Shown: positions 26,421 through 36,095, counted from the first letter of the stretch. The stretch is 64,000 bases of DNA from an uncultured Bacilli bacterium (GCA_944350425.1 CALVOX010000003.1:1-64000), one strand, 5' to 3'. The notes: generated from the sequence alone by a model not told the origin. Translations and numbers: made by a program.

Positions 26421-26645
26421 CCTTTCTAATAAAAAGTCCTTATATCAAAAAGATATAAGGACGTAAAAACTTAATTTACGCGGTACCACCTTATTTCGTA
26501 TAAAATAATACGCACTTAATTTGTTAAAAATAATTTAATAACGATGAGACTTTATTTTATAACTACTACCTTCCACCAAACATAGCTCTCTATAAGTTAA
26601 ATAAATAAATTATTCGTCATTCATAAAGTTATCATTATTGATAAC
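26421..26645 (-). promoter_or_regulatory. T-box leader of leuS (Leu, CUC specifier)
   Basis: Minus-strand leader with the canonical T-box core AAGGTGGTACCGCG (near 26478-26491), which pairs with the CCA end of uncharged tRNA. A stem I region carries the AGAGAGC and GGTGGAAGGTAG elements, and a CTC triplet at 26546-26548 followed by A fits a leucine specifier. The terminator is GTCCTTATATC-TTTTT-GATATAAGGAC with a T tract (26431-26462). The promoter is not obvious; TATAAC at about 26667 lies in the end of glgA. Confidence 0.93.
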
Positions 26646-26659
26646 CTTTTTCAAGAGAC

Positions 26660-28111
26660 TTAATTGTTATAGGAAAGAACTAACTCGTAAAGTTCAAGAT
26701 ATTTATCTGCACTCTTATCCCAAGTATGGTCTGCTTTCATTGCATTATGTACAAGTTCATTAAATACCTTTTTATGATTATAGAAAGTATCTAAAGCGAC
26801 ATCAACGCACCGTCTTGCACTATCTTGATTATAATCATCAAAACCGAAACCATTAGCTACATCTTGATTTTTTCTTTCTTTATCATAGCAAATAACACTA
26901 TCTTTTAACCCACCTGTTCTTCTAACTAATGGTAAAGAACCATATCGATGAGCAATCATTTGTCCTAAACCGCAAGGTTCAAATGCACTTGGCATAATGA
27001 AGAAATCGCTAGAAGCATAAAGTTTATGAGCGATATCATCACTATAGCCAATATAGACAAAAGTATCATTAGGATGGCGAGAATATAAATCATTGAACAT
27101 TTGTTCAGCATCATATTGTCCGCTTCCTAAAACTGCAAAAGTTCCACCATTTCCAATTAAATGTTCAGCCATAGCATAGATTAAATCTAAGCCCTTTTGA
27201 TCTGTTAAACGAGAAACTACTGCAAAAAGAGGTTTATTTGGATCTAGACCATGTTCTTTAGCAAAAGTTTCTTTATTAATTTTTTTATCTGTTAAGAAAT
27301 TTTTAGTATTGTATTTATGATAAATCAAATTATCTTTTGAAGGATCAAATTCTTTGTAATCCATTCCATTTAATATACCAACAAAGTCGTTTTGTCTTAA
27401 AACTAAGTCGTACCAAAGTCCTTTGCTACCTTCAACGGTTGTAAGTTCAAAAGCATGTGTTGGCGAAACAGTTGTTATTTTATCGGCATATTTAATTCCA
27501 GCTTTTAAGGTTGAAACTTGATCATCAAATCTAACACTACCGTTATCATATAACCAAAGTGGTAAATTATATAAATCACCTAAAGATTCTCTTGAAAGAT
27601 ATCCCTTAAATAATGGGTTATGAATTGTTAAAACTGTCCTAATCTTTCCTAAAATAGGATCGTTTTGATATAAATTCTTTAGGATACAAGGAATCATTCC
27701 TCCCTGCCAATCGTGAACATGGCAAATATCAATTCTAAATGGTAAATGTTTGATAAGTTCAATTACCGCATTAGCGAAGAATGCAAATCTTTCACCATCG
27801 TCATAAAAGCCATATAAACCGCCATCTCTACTAAAATAATAATCGTTTTCAATGAAGAAATAATCGATTCCATCATGTAAGCAATATAAAATATTAGCAT
27901 TTTGTTCTCTCCAAGACATTTTTACCGGAAAAGAATAAATAAAAGTTACATGGTTTTTCTCAAAATTAAATTTACTCTTATATAAAGGTGAAACTACTAG
28001 AACATTATGCCCTTTCTTTACAAATTCTCTGCTTAAAGAATAAGCGACGTCTCCTAGACCACCTGTTTTCGAATAAGGCAAGCATTCGCTTGTGGCCATT
28101 AAGATGTTCAT
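26660..28111 (-). CDS. glgA: Glycogen synthase (ADP-glucose)
   Basis: GT5-family enzyme that extends alpha-1,4-glucan from ADP-glucose; cytosolic. The N-terminal nucleotide-sugar loop KTGGLGDVAYSL (15-26), the VHDWQGGMIP region, the TTVSPTHAFELT segment and the C-terminal GLGQMIAHRYGSLPLVRRTGGL are all typical. At 483 residues it is complete. It starts two bases after glgD, the last gene of the glgCDA operon. The leuS T-box leader begins in or just after its 3' end; no terminator separates them. Confidence 0.97.
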   Translation of the reverse strand: MNILMATSECLPYSKTGGLGDVAYSLSREFVKKGHNVLVVSPLYKSKFNFEKNHVTFIYSFPVKMSWREQNANILYCLHDGIDYFFIENDYYFSRDGGLYGFYDDGERFAFFANAVIELIKHLPFRIDICHVHDWQGGMIPCILKNLYQNDPILGKIRTVLTIHNPLFKGYLSRESLGDLYNLPLWLYDNGSVRFDDQVSTLKAGIKYADKITTVSPTHAFELTTVEGSKGLWYDLVLRQNDFVGILNGMDYKEFDPSKDNLIYHKYNTKNFLTDKKINKETFAKEHGLDPNKPLFAVVSRLTDQKGLDLIYAMAEHLIGNGGTFAVLGSGQYDAEQMFNDLYSRHPNDTFVYIGYSDDIAHKLYASSDFFIMPSAFEPCGLGQMIAHRYGSLPLVRRTGGLKDSVICYDKERKNQDVANGFGFDDYNQDSARRCVDVALDTFYNHKKVFNELVHNAMKADHTWDKSADKYLELYELVLSYNN

Positions 28112-28113
28112 AG

Positions 28114-29238
28114 TTATAAATTCACTCCTTGTGGAACATAGATTAAAGAACCATCACTGCTTTTTACTTCTTTTTTATTTTCAAATTTGCAAAGTTTATC
28201 AGCAATGACTCCATCTAAATGTACACCAGATTTAATAACACAATCAGTAAAAATAATTGAGTTTTTAACGCTAGCACCTTCTTCAACAATAACATTTCTA
28301 GCTAAAATTGAATTTTCAACAGTACCATAAACTGTACAACCATTAGCAATTAAAGAATCTTTAACTGATGCTTTTTGGCCATATAAAACTGGTCTAGTAT
28401 CATGAGTTCTTGTATATATTTTCCATTCTTTATCAAAGAAATGGCAAGAATCATGTCCAAGTAACTCTTTAAGTTCCATTGAAACGTTATAATATTTTTC
28501 TAAAGAGTTAACATAACGGACTGGTGTTTCATTTTTGATAGCATGGATATTCGTATCACCATATTTTTGAATATAGGTCATCATATCAGTGATTGAGAAA
28601 GCTTTCGATAAAGAACCTGTTTTATTTAAAAAATCTTTTAAAACTTCTTTATTGAAAACAAAAGTTTTAAGACCTAAATAAACTTCATCATCATTCGAAG
28701 TAATTTCTTCAACTTTTTGGATATTTCCTAAGGCGTTGATTGTATATTTATTTAAGCCAAGGAAATCAACCCCAGCATTTTTAACAGGAGTATAAACACA
28801 AGAAACCCCTTTTCCGCTAGCGATATGTTCATCAATTACCTTTGCATAATCGACTCTTGAAATAAATCCAACAGGGATTACGATTACATATTTTGAGCTT
28901 TCATCATAAAGGAAGTAATCGTTAGCTCTAATATTATTAATATCTGTATTGAAATAAGGATTTTTTAAGCCATCTTCATTTAACATTAAATTGAAATAAC
29001 CAGTTTTAGAATTTTTTAAGTAAGTATTATTGTTGGTTAAATGTTTAACAACACTTCTAAAATGGTCTTTAATCAAAATACTAATATCATCAATACCGGA
29101 ATTAGTTAAATTACTTAAAGCGAAATCAATAAAAGCATATCTACCTAAAACTGTTGTTGAAGCAACAGGTCTTTTTTCTGTTAAAACACCAAGTTCAGGA
29201 GATGCATGTAAATCAATAAGTGCAAAAACGTTCTTCAT
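28114..29238 (-). CDS. glgD: GlgD subunit of glucose-1-phosphate adenylyltransferase
   Basis: Non-catalytic or modulatory partner of GlgC in Firmicutes. The nucleotidyltransferase fold is recognisable (TTVLGRYAFIDFALSNL near 29-45), but the catalytic GGxGxRL loop of GlgC is replaced by the LIDLHASPELGVLTEKRPVA start, as is usual for GlgD. A left-handed beta-helix follows (repeats such as SLIANGCTVYGTVENSIL and ASVKNSIIFTDCVIKSG, about 285-350). Gaps to glgC and glgA are two bases each. Together with GlgC it makes ADP-glucose. Confidence 0.95.
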   Translation of the reverse strand: MKNVFALIDLHASPELGVLTEKRPVASTTVLGRYAFIDFALSNLTNSGIDDISILIKDHFRSVVKHLTNNNTYLKNSKTGYFNLMLNEDGLKNPYFNTDINNIRANDYFLYDESSKYVIVIPVGFISRVDYAKVIDEHIASGKGVSCVYTPVKNAGVDFLGLNKYTINALGNIQKVEEITSNDDEVYLGLKTFVFNKEVLKDFLNKTGSLSKAFSITDMMTYIQKYGDTNIHAIKNETPVRYVNSLEKYYNVSMELKELLGHDSCHFFDKEWKIYTRTHDTRPVLYGQKASVKDSLIANGCTVYGTVENSILARNVIVEEGASVKNSIIFTDCVIKSGVHLDGVIADKLCKFENKKEVKSSDGSLIYVPQGVNL

Positions 29239-29240
29239 AA

Positions 29241-30374
29241 TTATTGTAAATTCCTTTCGTAATCTAAAAGAATGATTTCTCCAGTTCCTTTATTAATTAC
29301 TTCATTTTCTTTAATTATTGTATCTGGCCCTAAAATTGCATTTTCAACATAAGCGCCGCTTTTAATAACAACACCAGGCATTAAGACAGATTTAATTACT
29401 TTAGCATCTTTTTCGATTAAAACTTCGTTTGAAATAACAGACTCTTCAACATTACCATAGATGAAAGCGCCTTGATTGATTAAGCAATCTTTAACAACGG
29501 CAGATTTATCGATAAATTGAGGATAAGATGATGTATCTTCACTATAAACTTTTGGATAATCATCGAAATGAATTGTTTCTTCATTTCTTTGAGATGGTAA
29601 AAGTTCCATATTAGCTTGATGTAAAGAATCAAGAGTTCCAACATCTCTCCAATATCCTTTAAATCTATAAGCAACTAATTTTTGATTATTATTTAACATC
29701 TTAGGAATAATATTTTTTCCAAAATCATGCTCACTATCTGGATCTTTAGCATCTTCTAACAAAGCTTTTCTTAAAACTTTATATGTAAATACGTAAACAC
29801 CCATAGAGGCAAGATTTGATTTAGGTACTTTTGGTTTTTCAACGAATTTTGTAATTGTATCATTAGAATCAACCTCAAGTATTCCGAATCTTGAAGCTTC
29901 TTTAATATCAACTTCAAGAACTGAAATTGTACAATCGGCCTTTGACTCGATATGAAGTTGTATCATCTTATCATAAGTAGTTTTATAAATATGATCGCCA
30001 GATAAGATTAATACGTATTTTGGATCTTCATCATCGAGAAATGCTAAGTTTTGATAAATTGCATCAGCTGTTCCTTTGTACCAATTAGCTCCATCTTCTG
30101 TTTGACGTGGGGCTAAAGCTACACAAGTTGAACCAACTCCATCAAATCCCCACTTGGCACCATTACCAATGTAGTTATTTAAAACGATACTCTCGTATTG
30201 AGTTAAAACACCAACCGAGTCAATCGAAGAATTAGCTACGTTAGATAAAGAAAAATCTATGATTCTATATTTTCCACCAAAATAAACCGCTGGTTTAGCA
30301 ACTCTTTTGGTTAAAGCATGGAGTCTAGTACCCTTACCTCCAGCAAGAATCATTGCTACAACATTTCTACCCAT
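29241..30374 (-). CDS. glgC: Glucose-1-phosphate adenylyltransferase
   Basis: Makes ADP-glucose from glucose-1-phosphate and ATP, the committed step of glycogen synthesis. Catalytic loop AGGKGTRLHALTKRVAKPAV (10-29), substrate motifs YRIIDFSLSN, ILSGDHIYK and FVEKPKVP, then a beta-helix C-terminus. At 377 residues it is typical of Bacilli. GGGAGGAAAAT before the ATG marks a strong start, with TATAAT at 30393-30398 on the minus strand. First gene of the glgCDA operon; no branching enzyme or phosphorylase gene is in the window. Confidence 0.97.
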   Translation of the reverse strand: MGRNVVAMILAGGKGTRLHALTKRVAKPAVYFGGKYRIIDFSLSNVANSSIDSVGVLTQYESIVLNNYIGNGAKWGFDGVGSTCVALAPRQTEDGANWYKGTADAIYQNLAFLDDEDPKYVLILSGDHIYKTTYDKMIQLHIESKADCTISVLEVDIKEASRFGILEVDSNDTITKFVEKPKVPKSNLASMGVYVFTYKVLRKALLEDAKDPDSEHDFGKNIIPKMLNNNQKLVAYRFKGYWRDVGTLDSLHQANMELLPSQRNEETIHFDDYPKVYSEDTSSYPQFIDKSAVVKDCLINQGAFIYGNVEESVISNEVLIEKDAKVIKSVLMPGVVIKSGAYVENAILGPDTIIKENEVINKGTGEIILLDYERNLQ

Positions 30375-30392
30375 ATTTTCCTCCCTTTTTGT

Positions 30393-30398
30393 ATTATA
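30393..30398 (-). promoter_or_regulatory. -10 box (TATAAT) of the glgCDA operon
   Basis: TATAAT on the minus strand, 18 bases before the end of the ribosome site of glgC; the -35 region is weak. Confidence 0.4.
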
Positions 30399-30444
30399 TT
30401 TTTTAGGTAAAATATTTTTCTGATATCTATATAATAAATCAAAT

Positions 30445-33400
30445 TTAATCTAATTTTGAGAAAATTCTAACACAAGATGAATTTTTTGTATGCAAAACAA
30501 CTAATGTTTCGTCTACTAAAGGCGAAATATCTGGTATTTTATCGCTAGGACAAGAGATGATAACTTGAAGATTGAACTTTCTAAGAAGTTTAACAGCTTC
30601 TTTAATTCTTCCTCTATCCATTTTGGAAAATGCTTCATCAAAAACAATGAGTCTAGAGGTATTTGCCATCTCTCCTTCTTGATTAACATGATAAAGTTGT
30701 GCAAAAGAAGCAAGAACCGCAATATAGAATGGAGTTTGAGTTTCACCACCACTCTTCTTTTTAATCATTTTAGAAAGTCTTTGTTCTTCGCCGCTTTCTT
30801 TATTTATAACAATAAGATCGAAATCTAAATAAGAACGATAATCAGTGAATCTGGAAATATTTTGGAGAAGTTCTTCATTACTTCCTTTATCGTCATTAAC
30901 ATCGACAATTTGTCTAAATAAATCCTCCATAACATCTTTATATTTATTTAAGAATAAGGATTCATCTTCTCCGCCTTCGAGAATAATATCATCTTTTAGC
31001 ATATCATAATATCTTCTAAAGACTAAGGATGGTTTTACTGTAAAACGATATAAGTCAACACCAAAAGAAGATTCTTTTAAAGCATTATTAAGGTTGTCGA
31101 TTTGGTCTTCAACATCACTAATCGCTCCTCTAAGTTTAAAGATAAAATCATCTTTAAATTGTTGAGTTGCTTTTAAGTATGCATCATGAATTTGTTCCGT
31201 ATAATCAGGGAGCTTAACGTCTCTAAATTCTTTAAGTTCCTTTTCAAAAGTCTCGTTATCTTTTGTATCAGGATCGTAAGAAAGTCGATATTCATGAACA
31301 TAATCTCTTCTTAATTTACAAACTTGAGTAAAAATATTATTGAAAATATATTGAATTCTTGAAAGAGTAGCATTTGCTTCGCTTAAAATTTCAATATAAG
31401 TTTTACCTTCAGCAACTTTTTCTTTAAAATAAGGCTCAGCTTCGCTTAAAACAAATGAAACATCATAATTTTTATCTAAAGATTCCTTTCTTTCTTTAAT
31501 TAGATTTTCTTCAGTGCTTACCTTATCATTTTTCAAAGATTCAATTTGCTTAATTAAATTTCCTTTTTCTAAAAGTAATGATTCTTTTTGAGCATTAACC
31601 TCTTTAATATCATCGTCAACGTCTTCTAAACGTTTATCTAAAGAAGCAATTAGAGCCGTGTCTTGTTCGCTAAGTTCATTATCAAGGTATTCTAAAGTCT
31701 CTTTGTAACCTTTTAATTCACTGCTTCTTGCAATAGATTTTAAAATATGTTCAATTTCACTATTAGATATAAGTTCAAGATTATTAGCTTCAGTTATTAA
31801 ATTATTTAATTCTTTATAATAAGAAATATTTAATAAATTAGATTTAAGTTGTTTTGCTTTTTCGTCAAAGAAACGTGAGCCAATATCTCGACCGATATAA
31901 CTTTCTTGATATAAACGAGGATTAATTTTAGAAAGAGTAAAATTACGATATAAATCGCATTCTCTTGTTATACCATTTTGAGAAAGTCGAGCCTCTTCAA
32001 TATCATCAGCCTTAGTAAGTCTTCCAATTAAGAAATTTGTATAGGCTCTTGCACCTTCATGTTCAGTTTCAATTTCAGAAGCAAGTGAATCTTCGTTATA
32101 TTCATAATTACGATCAATGATTTTTTCTTGGTCAACTAAAGCAGTTGAATAATAACGATATTCTTCAAGTAGTCTTCTTAAAATACTATAAGCATCAAGG
32201 TAATATTTTGGGGCAACAAAAAGGTTAAATTTCTGTGAATAGAGATAACCTTCAATTGCATTAGCCCACTCTTCGTCTTTAATAGAAACTAAGTCGCAAT
32301 AAAGTTCGACATCGATTTTCTTGTTAAATTTTAAAGATAATTCATCTTGTAATCTTTTTTTGATTAAAGTTAAACGTTGGTCAAAAGGTTTAGTACCTTT
32401 TTTCATATTTGCTTGTTCTTCTTTTAAACTTTCGACACGTTTAGAAAGATTAGAAATAGTTCTAGCCAAAGAAATAGCTAAAGAAGAAACGTTTTCTTTA
32501 AAGTTTTTCGTAACATCTTTAAATTCACTCAAATCATCTTTGTTTATACTTAAAATATCAGTTTCAATTTTTGATTTTAATGAAGTTCCAACTTTAACAA
32601 CATTCTTAGACGAAGTCAAAATTTCAGAAATTTCCTCTGCTTTATCTTCATCAAGAGCATCTTTATCAACTTTATTTAAATTTTCAAGTAAAGAATTAGC
32701 TTCATGTAAATATGAATTAACATAATAAGTTAATTCAGAATTAACGCTAGATATTTCTTCATTTATTTGATTAATTTTTTGGTTAACTTCTTTCTTTTGA
32801 TTATATAAATCTTCACTAATCTTTGCGACATTATTATTCATTTTATCTTGAATTAAACGTAGTTTTCTTTTTTCGAGTTCGTTTAAATCTAATCTATATT
32901 CTTCTAGTTCGTTATCAATTTCTTTTATTCTATCTTCACTTTTAACGATTTCTTCTTTAAAAGCTTTTAATTTTTCTTCACTAGAATAAAGCTCACACCT
33001 TTCAATTAAATATTTGTTAAGTAAAAAATCTCCTTCTCTTTCTTTATAAGAAGAATAGACCCTAGAAATTTCTTCAAGTTTATCAACTCTTTGCTTAATA
33101 TTTTCGCTTTCAACTTGAAGTTTACGATATTGTAAAATATTTTCTTGAAGATGCGATAAATCTAAATTTTCTTGTGGGTTACAAACATATTCGGTAATAA
33201 ACGTTGTAATATCTGTAATTGGGGAGAAAGATGTCGATTTCTTTAAAAGCGAGAAATAGATATCTTTTAATCCGCCAAGACGTCTTTTTAAAAATTCTTG
33301 ATATTGTTTATTTGAATCGAAAAAACGATATTTACCGTCGTATTCATTCTTCAAATATTTAACTAATGCTTTATATTCAAGCGGTACTTTATTAACAACA

Positions 33401-33816
33401 AATTCATTTTCAGGAATTTTATCTTCAATATTAAAGAAATGATGTTCTTCACTTCCATCTTCATAAGTATCTAAACAAATACCTAAAACAAAATCTTTAT
33501 TTTCAAAATCATCATGAAATTCAATTGCTATATAAGAAGTAAATCTTCCATTTCTTAGGTATCTAAAACCACCAGAAGAATCATCGCCAATTTCACCTCT
33601 AAGATAACCTTTTAAGGTACGAGAAGATTTTCCTAAAGCGGCTTTATTGAAGTTATAACCTGTAGTATCTCCTAATAAAACAACTTCAATACCATCAATC
33701 AAAGTTGATTTACCACTACCATTAAGTCCAGTTAAAAATACAATAGGTTTAATATCAAAAGTTTCGTTCCAAAAATAATGCCAGTTTATAATTTTAATTT
33801 TCGTAATAAGTTTCAT
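30445..33816 (-). CDS. jetC: JetC-like SMC ATPase (Wadjet/MksB/MukB-like)
   Basis: The ATPase of a MukB/MksB-type SMC complex. Walker A GLNGSGKST lies at residues 30-38. Two long coiled-coil arms (about 230-500 and 690-930) flank a hinge, and the C-terminal head has the signature KKKSGGETQTPFYIAVL and Walker B RLIVFDEAFSKMD. The 1123-residue length and the DEAFSKMD form match JetC of Wadjet systems and MksB/EptC rather than SMC or RecN. It overlaps jetB by 23 bases and ends 70 bases before glgC. The nuclease gene jetD, normally next to jetC, is not here. Such complexes extrude DNA loops; in Wadjet they detect plasmids, in MksBEF they compact chromosomes. Confidence 0.92.
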   Translation of the reverse strand: MKLITKIKIINWHYFWNETFDIKPIVFLTGLNGSGKSTLIDGIEVVLLGDTTGYNFNKAALGKSSRTLKGYLRGEIGDDSSGGFRYLRNGRFTSYIAIEFHDDFENKDFVLGICLDTYEDGSEEHHFFNIEDKIPENEFVVNKVPLEYKALVKYLKNEYDGKYRFFDSNKQYQEFLKRRLGGLKDIYFSLLKKSTSFSPITDITTFITEYVCNPQENLDLSHLQENILQYRKLQVESENIKQRVDKLEEISRVYSSYKEREGDFLLNKYLIERCELYSSEEKLKAFKEEIVKSEDRIKEIDNELEEYRLDLNELEKRKLRLIQDKMNNNVAKISEDLYNQKKEVNQKINQINEEISSVNSELTYYVNSYLHEANSLLENLNKVDKDALDEDKAEEISEILTSSKNVVKVGTSLKSKIETDILSINKDDLSEFKDVTKNFKENVSSLAISLARTISNLSKRVESLKEEQANMKKGTKPFDQRLTLIKKRLQDELSLKFNKKIDVELYCDLVSIKDEEWANAIEGYLYSQKFNLFVAPKYYLDAYSILRRLLEEYRYYSTALVDQEKIIDRNYEYNEDSLASEIETEHEGARAYTNFLIGRLTKADDIEEARLSQNGITRECDLYRNFTLSKINPRLYQESYIGRDIGSRFFDEKAKQLKSNLLNISYYKELNNLITEANNLELISNSEIEHILKSIARSSELKGYKETLEYLDNELSEQDTALIASLDKRLEDVDDDIKEVNAQKESLLLEKGNLIKQIESLKNDKVSTEENLIKERKESLDKNYDVSFVLSEAEPYFKEKVAEGKTYIEILSEANATLSRIQYIFNNIFTQVCKLRRDYVHEYRLSYDPDTKDNETFEKELKEFRDVKLPDYTEQIHDAYLKATQQFKDDFIFKLRGAISDVEDQIDNLNNALKESSFGVDLYRFTVKPSLVFRRYYDMLKDDIILEGGEDESLFLNKYKDVMEDLFRQIVDVNDDKGSNEELLQNISRFTDYRSYLDFDLIVINKESGEEQRLSKMIKKKSGGETQTPFYIAVLASFAQLYHVNQEGEMANTSRLIVFDEAFSKMDRGRIKEAVKLLRKFNLQVIISCPSDKIPDISPLVDETLVVLHTKNSSCVRIFSKLD

Positions 33817-34450
33817 CTTCTTTTACCTCATCATTTTCGTTTAAGGAATTAATTTGATCAAGTGCATTCGACATTGCAGCAACTTTCTCATTGTCTAAAG
33901 CATATACAATCGAAGGAAGAATATAAAAAGCTACATTCCCTTCATCATAATTTCCACTAACTTTATTTAAAATATTATGTTGGACTAAAAATCTTAATGA
34001 TTTTGCTAAATTTCTTCCAGTTAGTTTTTTATTTGGAAGTAAAATTCCATGTTCTAACATTGTTCTTACTAAAGATTGAGTAGTTAAATAAATTGCTTCA
34101 CTTGTAGAAGAAGATTGATCTCTTTCGGTTTCATAAATTAATCTCAATGTAAAAATTAATAAAGAAGTTTCTCTATCAAGACGAAAATGATTTTCATTAT
34201 TTTCATTTAGCAAAGCAACAACGCCTAAAATAGTATCTTTTTCAATTCTCCAATTAGCAAAGGAAAGATAAGAGTTAATTAACTCATAATTTTTTTCAAT
34301 AAAACGGTAGGTGGGAGATATTTTTATAATTTTTTCTTTAGGGTCAAAGATATCTCTAACGATAAAACCTTTGAGCAAAATTGTATTAACAATACTTCCA
34401 AATTGGTTTTTTTCACCAAGAGATAGTTCGTTATATTTTTCTTCAAACAT
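33794..34450 (-). CDS. jetB: JetB-like kleisin-associated subunit (DUF4194)
   Basis: Small winged-helix partner of the JetC ATPase (DUF4194/MksE-like). Markers are LNENNENHFRLDRETSLLIFTLRLIYE, TTQSLVRTMLEHG and the winged-helix ending FLVQHNILNKVSG. The acidic C-terminal tail (NENDEVKEDETYYEN) is translated across the start of jetC. AGGAGG lies 11 bases before its ATG, across the jetA stop. Position between jetA and jetC is the canonical order. Confidence 0.9.
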   Translation of the reverse strand: MFEEKYNELSLGEKNQFGSIVNTILLKGFIVRDIFDPKEKIIKISPTYRFIEKNYELINSYLSFANWRIEKDTILGVVALLNENNENHFRLDRETSLLIFTLRLIYETERDQSSSTSEAIYLTTQSLVRTMLEHGILLPNKKLTGRNLAKSLRFLVQHNILNKVSGNYDEGNVAFYILPSIVYALDNEKVAAMSNALDQINSLNENDEVKEDETYYEN

Positions 34451-34452
34451 TA

Positions 34453-35889
34453 TTAATTATCCTCCTTTACTTGTTCGTCTTTTTTTACAAAAGTGAAATC
34501 AGGAATTAAATATCCGCCGTTAACAACTTCTTTGTTATCGTTCAACTCAATTGTATAAAACGAAGTATCATCGTCATATTTACAAATAGCTAAAATTAAG
34601 TAAATAATCGATTCTTCCGAATCTAAAACCATATCTTTAGTTGAAATTTCTTTCTTTCCTGAAAGTGAAGATTCAATAAATGAATAAACCTTATCATCGC
34701 TAAACATATTTGATGTATGTTCAATAAATTCATCCATCATAACATCGCTAGCATCATCAAAATAAGGAATTTCCATTGGTTCACCTTTTTCTTTAAATCT
34801 TTTTAAGATTGGTAAAATAAGTGAGTCAGAATCAATGTAACCTTGCTCATAGAAATCAAAAGACTCGTTCATCATATCTAAGATTTTATTGCGGAAACGA
34901 GTATCATCTTTACTAGCAGCAAAATATTTAAAGATATTTTCTAAATGACCTTTAATGGTTCGGTCAGAATTATTTAAATATAAAATCTTTTGAGTAGAAG
35001 CTTTAGTGTATTGACTATTTTCTTTGTCAATCGAATTAATTAATGAATTAAGACTAGAATAAGTATCAGTTATGTAATTTATTTTTGTAATAATATCATT
35101 TTCAATTTCTTGCTTATTATTATTTCTTGCACTCAAAGAAGCAAGTAAAACTAATTTATTTCTAATTTCTTTGTTATTTAACCATCTATCAAGGATTTTA
35201 ATAATAGGCCTTTTAAATTTAGCAACACTATCAAAAGTTTTTAATGGATGGTAATATCGATCACTAATTTTCTTTTTATAAATATCAAAATAAGAATGCA
35301 AAACTTCGTTTGTATCAAATAATTTAGTCAATCTATTTTGAAATATTCTAATTGAGTGAGTTAAAGTAATAAGTTCAACTTTTAATTTCTTAGTATTTTC
35401 ATAACATCTTAAAAGAGTTGCATAGATTAAATCATCAAGTTCTTCATCTTCAAGTTTTAATTCGCTATAAGTTGAATGAACTAAAGAAACATAAGGAGAT
35501 TCTTCATCACTAACAATATCATTAAATGTTTTTAATAATGAAATTGTATAAGGTGGTAAAACTACTACTTCTTCATAGTTATCTATATCCATCGAAATAT
35601 CGACCCAACCTGTTTCTTCTAATCTTCTTAAAATAAAAGAAGCTTTTGAAGAATCGCTTAGCAAAGCACCTTCTTCTAACTCTTCCTTACTTAATTCTTC
35701 CTCCAAATCCAATAAATCTAAACTCGTTTCTTTAGCTTTAATTGCACTTAAAAAATCATTCTTTTTTATTACACTTTCTTCATTTTGAAGTAATGAATAA
35801 AGAATTTGCAAAGCTTCGATATAAATCTCTCTATTTTTTCCAGAAAATATAGAGAAATAATTACTAGGAACTATATTAAATAAATTCAT
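34453..35889 (-). CDS. jetA: JetA-like kleisin subunit
   Basis: Kleisin-type subunit of the JetABC complex (Wadjet JetA/MksF). The N-terminus NLFNIVPSNYFSIFSGKNRE followed by IYIEALQILYSLL is characteristic, and the body is helical throughout. An ATG seven codons upstream (35910) is in frame, but the family begins at MNLF, so I use 35889. Neither start has a ribosome site; a TATAAT box precedes the upstream ATG by four bases. First gene of the jetABC operon, divergent from rpmB, with a palindrome between them. Confidence 0.9.
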   Translation of the reverse strand: MNLFNIVPSNYFSIFSGKNREIYIEALQILYSLLQNEESVIKKNDFLSAIKAKETSLDLLDLEEELSKEELEEGALLSDSSKASFILRRLEETGWVDISMDIDNYEEVVVLPPYTISLLKTFNDIVSDEESPYVSLVHSTYSELKLEDEELDDLIYATLLRCYENTKKLKVELITLTHSIRIFQNRLTKLFDTNEVLHSYFDIYKKKISDRYYHPLKTFDSVAKFKRPIIKILDRWLNNKEIRNKLVLLASLSARNNNKQEIENDIITKINYITDTYSSLNSLINSIDKENSQYTKASTQKILYLNNSDRTIKGHLENIFKYFAASKDDTRFRNKILDMMNESFDFYEQGYIDSDSLILPILKRFKEKGEPMEIPYFDDASDVMMDEFIEHTSNMFSDDKVYSFIESSLSGKKEISTKDMVLDSEESIIYLILAICKYDDDTSFYTIELNDNKEVVNGGYLIPDFTFVKKDEQVKEDN

Positions 35890-36009
35890 AATTTGTATAA
35901 AAAATAACATTGAAATTATATCATTAATAGGTTCTATAAAAAAGCAAAAATAAAGTTTTTTTGTGTAAGATTTATAAGATATTTTTTTAAATTATTAAGC
36001 AAAAATCAT

Positions 36010-36034
36010 CTATTTAATTATCGTAATTAAATAG
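36010..36034. repeat. 11-bp perfect inverted repeat between jetA and rpmB
   Basis: CTATTTAATTA-TCG-TAATTAAATAG. No T tract follows on either side, so it is not a terminator. It lies in the shared upstream region of the divergent jetA and rpmB genes; the rest of 35911-36129 holds the rpmB promoter and AT-rich sequence. Confidence 0.6.
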
Positions 36035-36066
36035 AAAGAAACTCGATTATATTCCTTCTTTTATTG

Positions 36067-36095
36067 TTGCAGGGCATTTCCTTTTGTGGTATTAT
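36067..36095 (+). promoter_or_regulatory. rpmB promoter
   Basis: TTGCAG (36067-36072), 17 bases, TATTAT (36090-36095); a leader of about 28 bases ends in AAAAAGGAGG before the rpmB ATG. Confidence 0.75.

Noticed and set aside
32321-32725. 134-codon frame antisense to jetC
   Set aside because: Low-complexity shadow of the coiled-coil arm; Ser/Phe/Leu bias is the reverse complement of Glu/Lys-rich coils.
30445-35889. jetABC as a normal SMC-ScpAB condensin
   Set aside because: The C-terminal DEAFSKMD head and the JetA/JetB partners are of the MukB/JetC group, not SMC/ScpA/ScpB.
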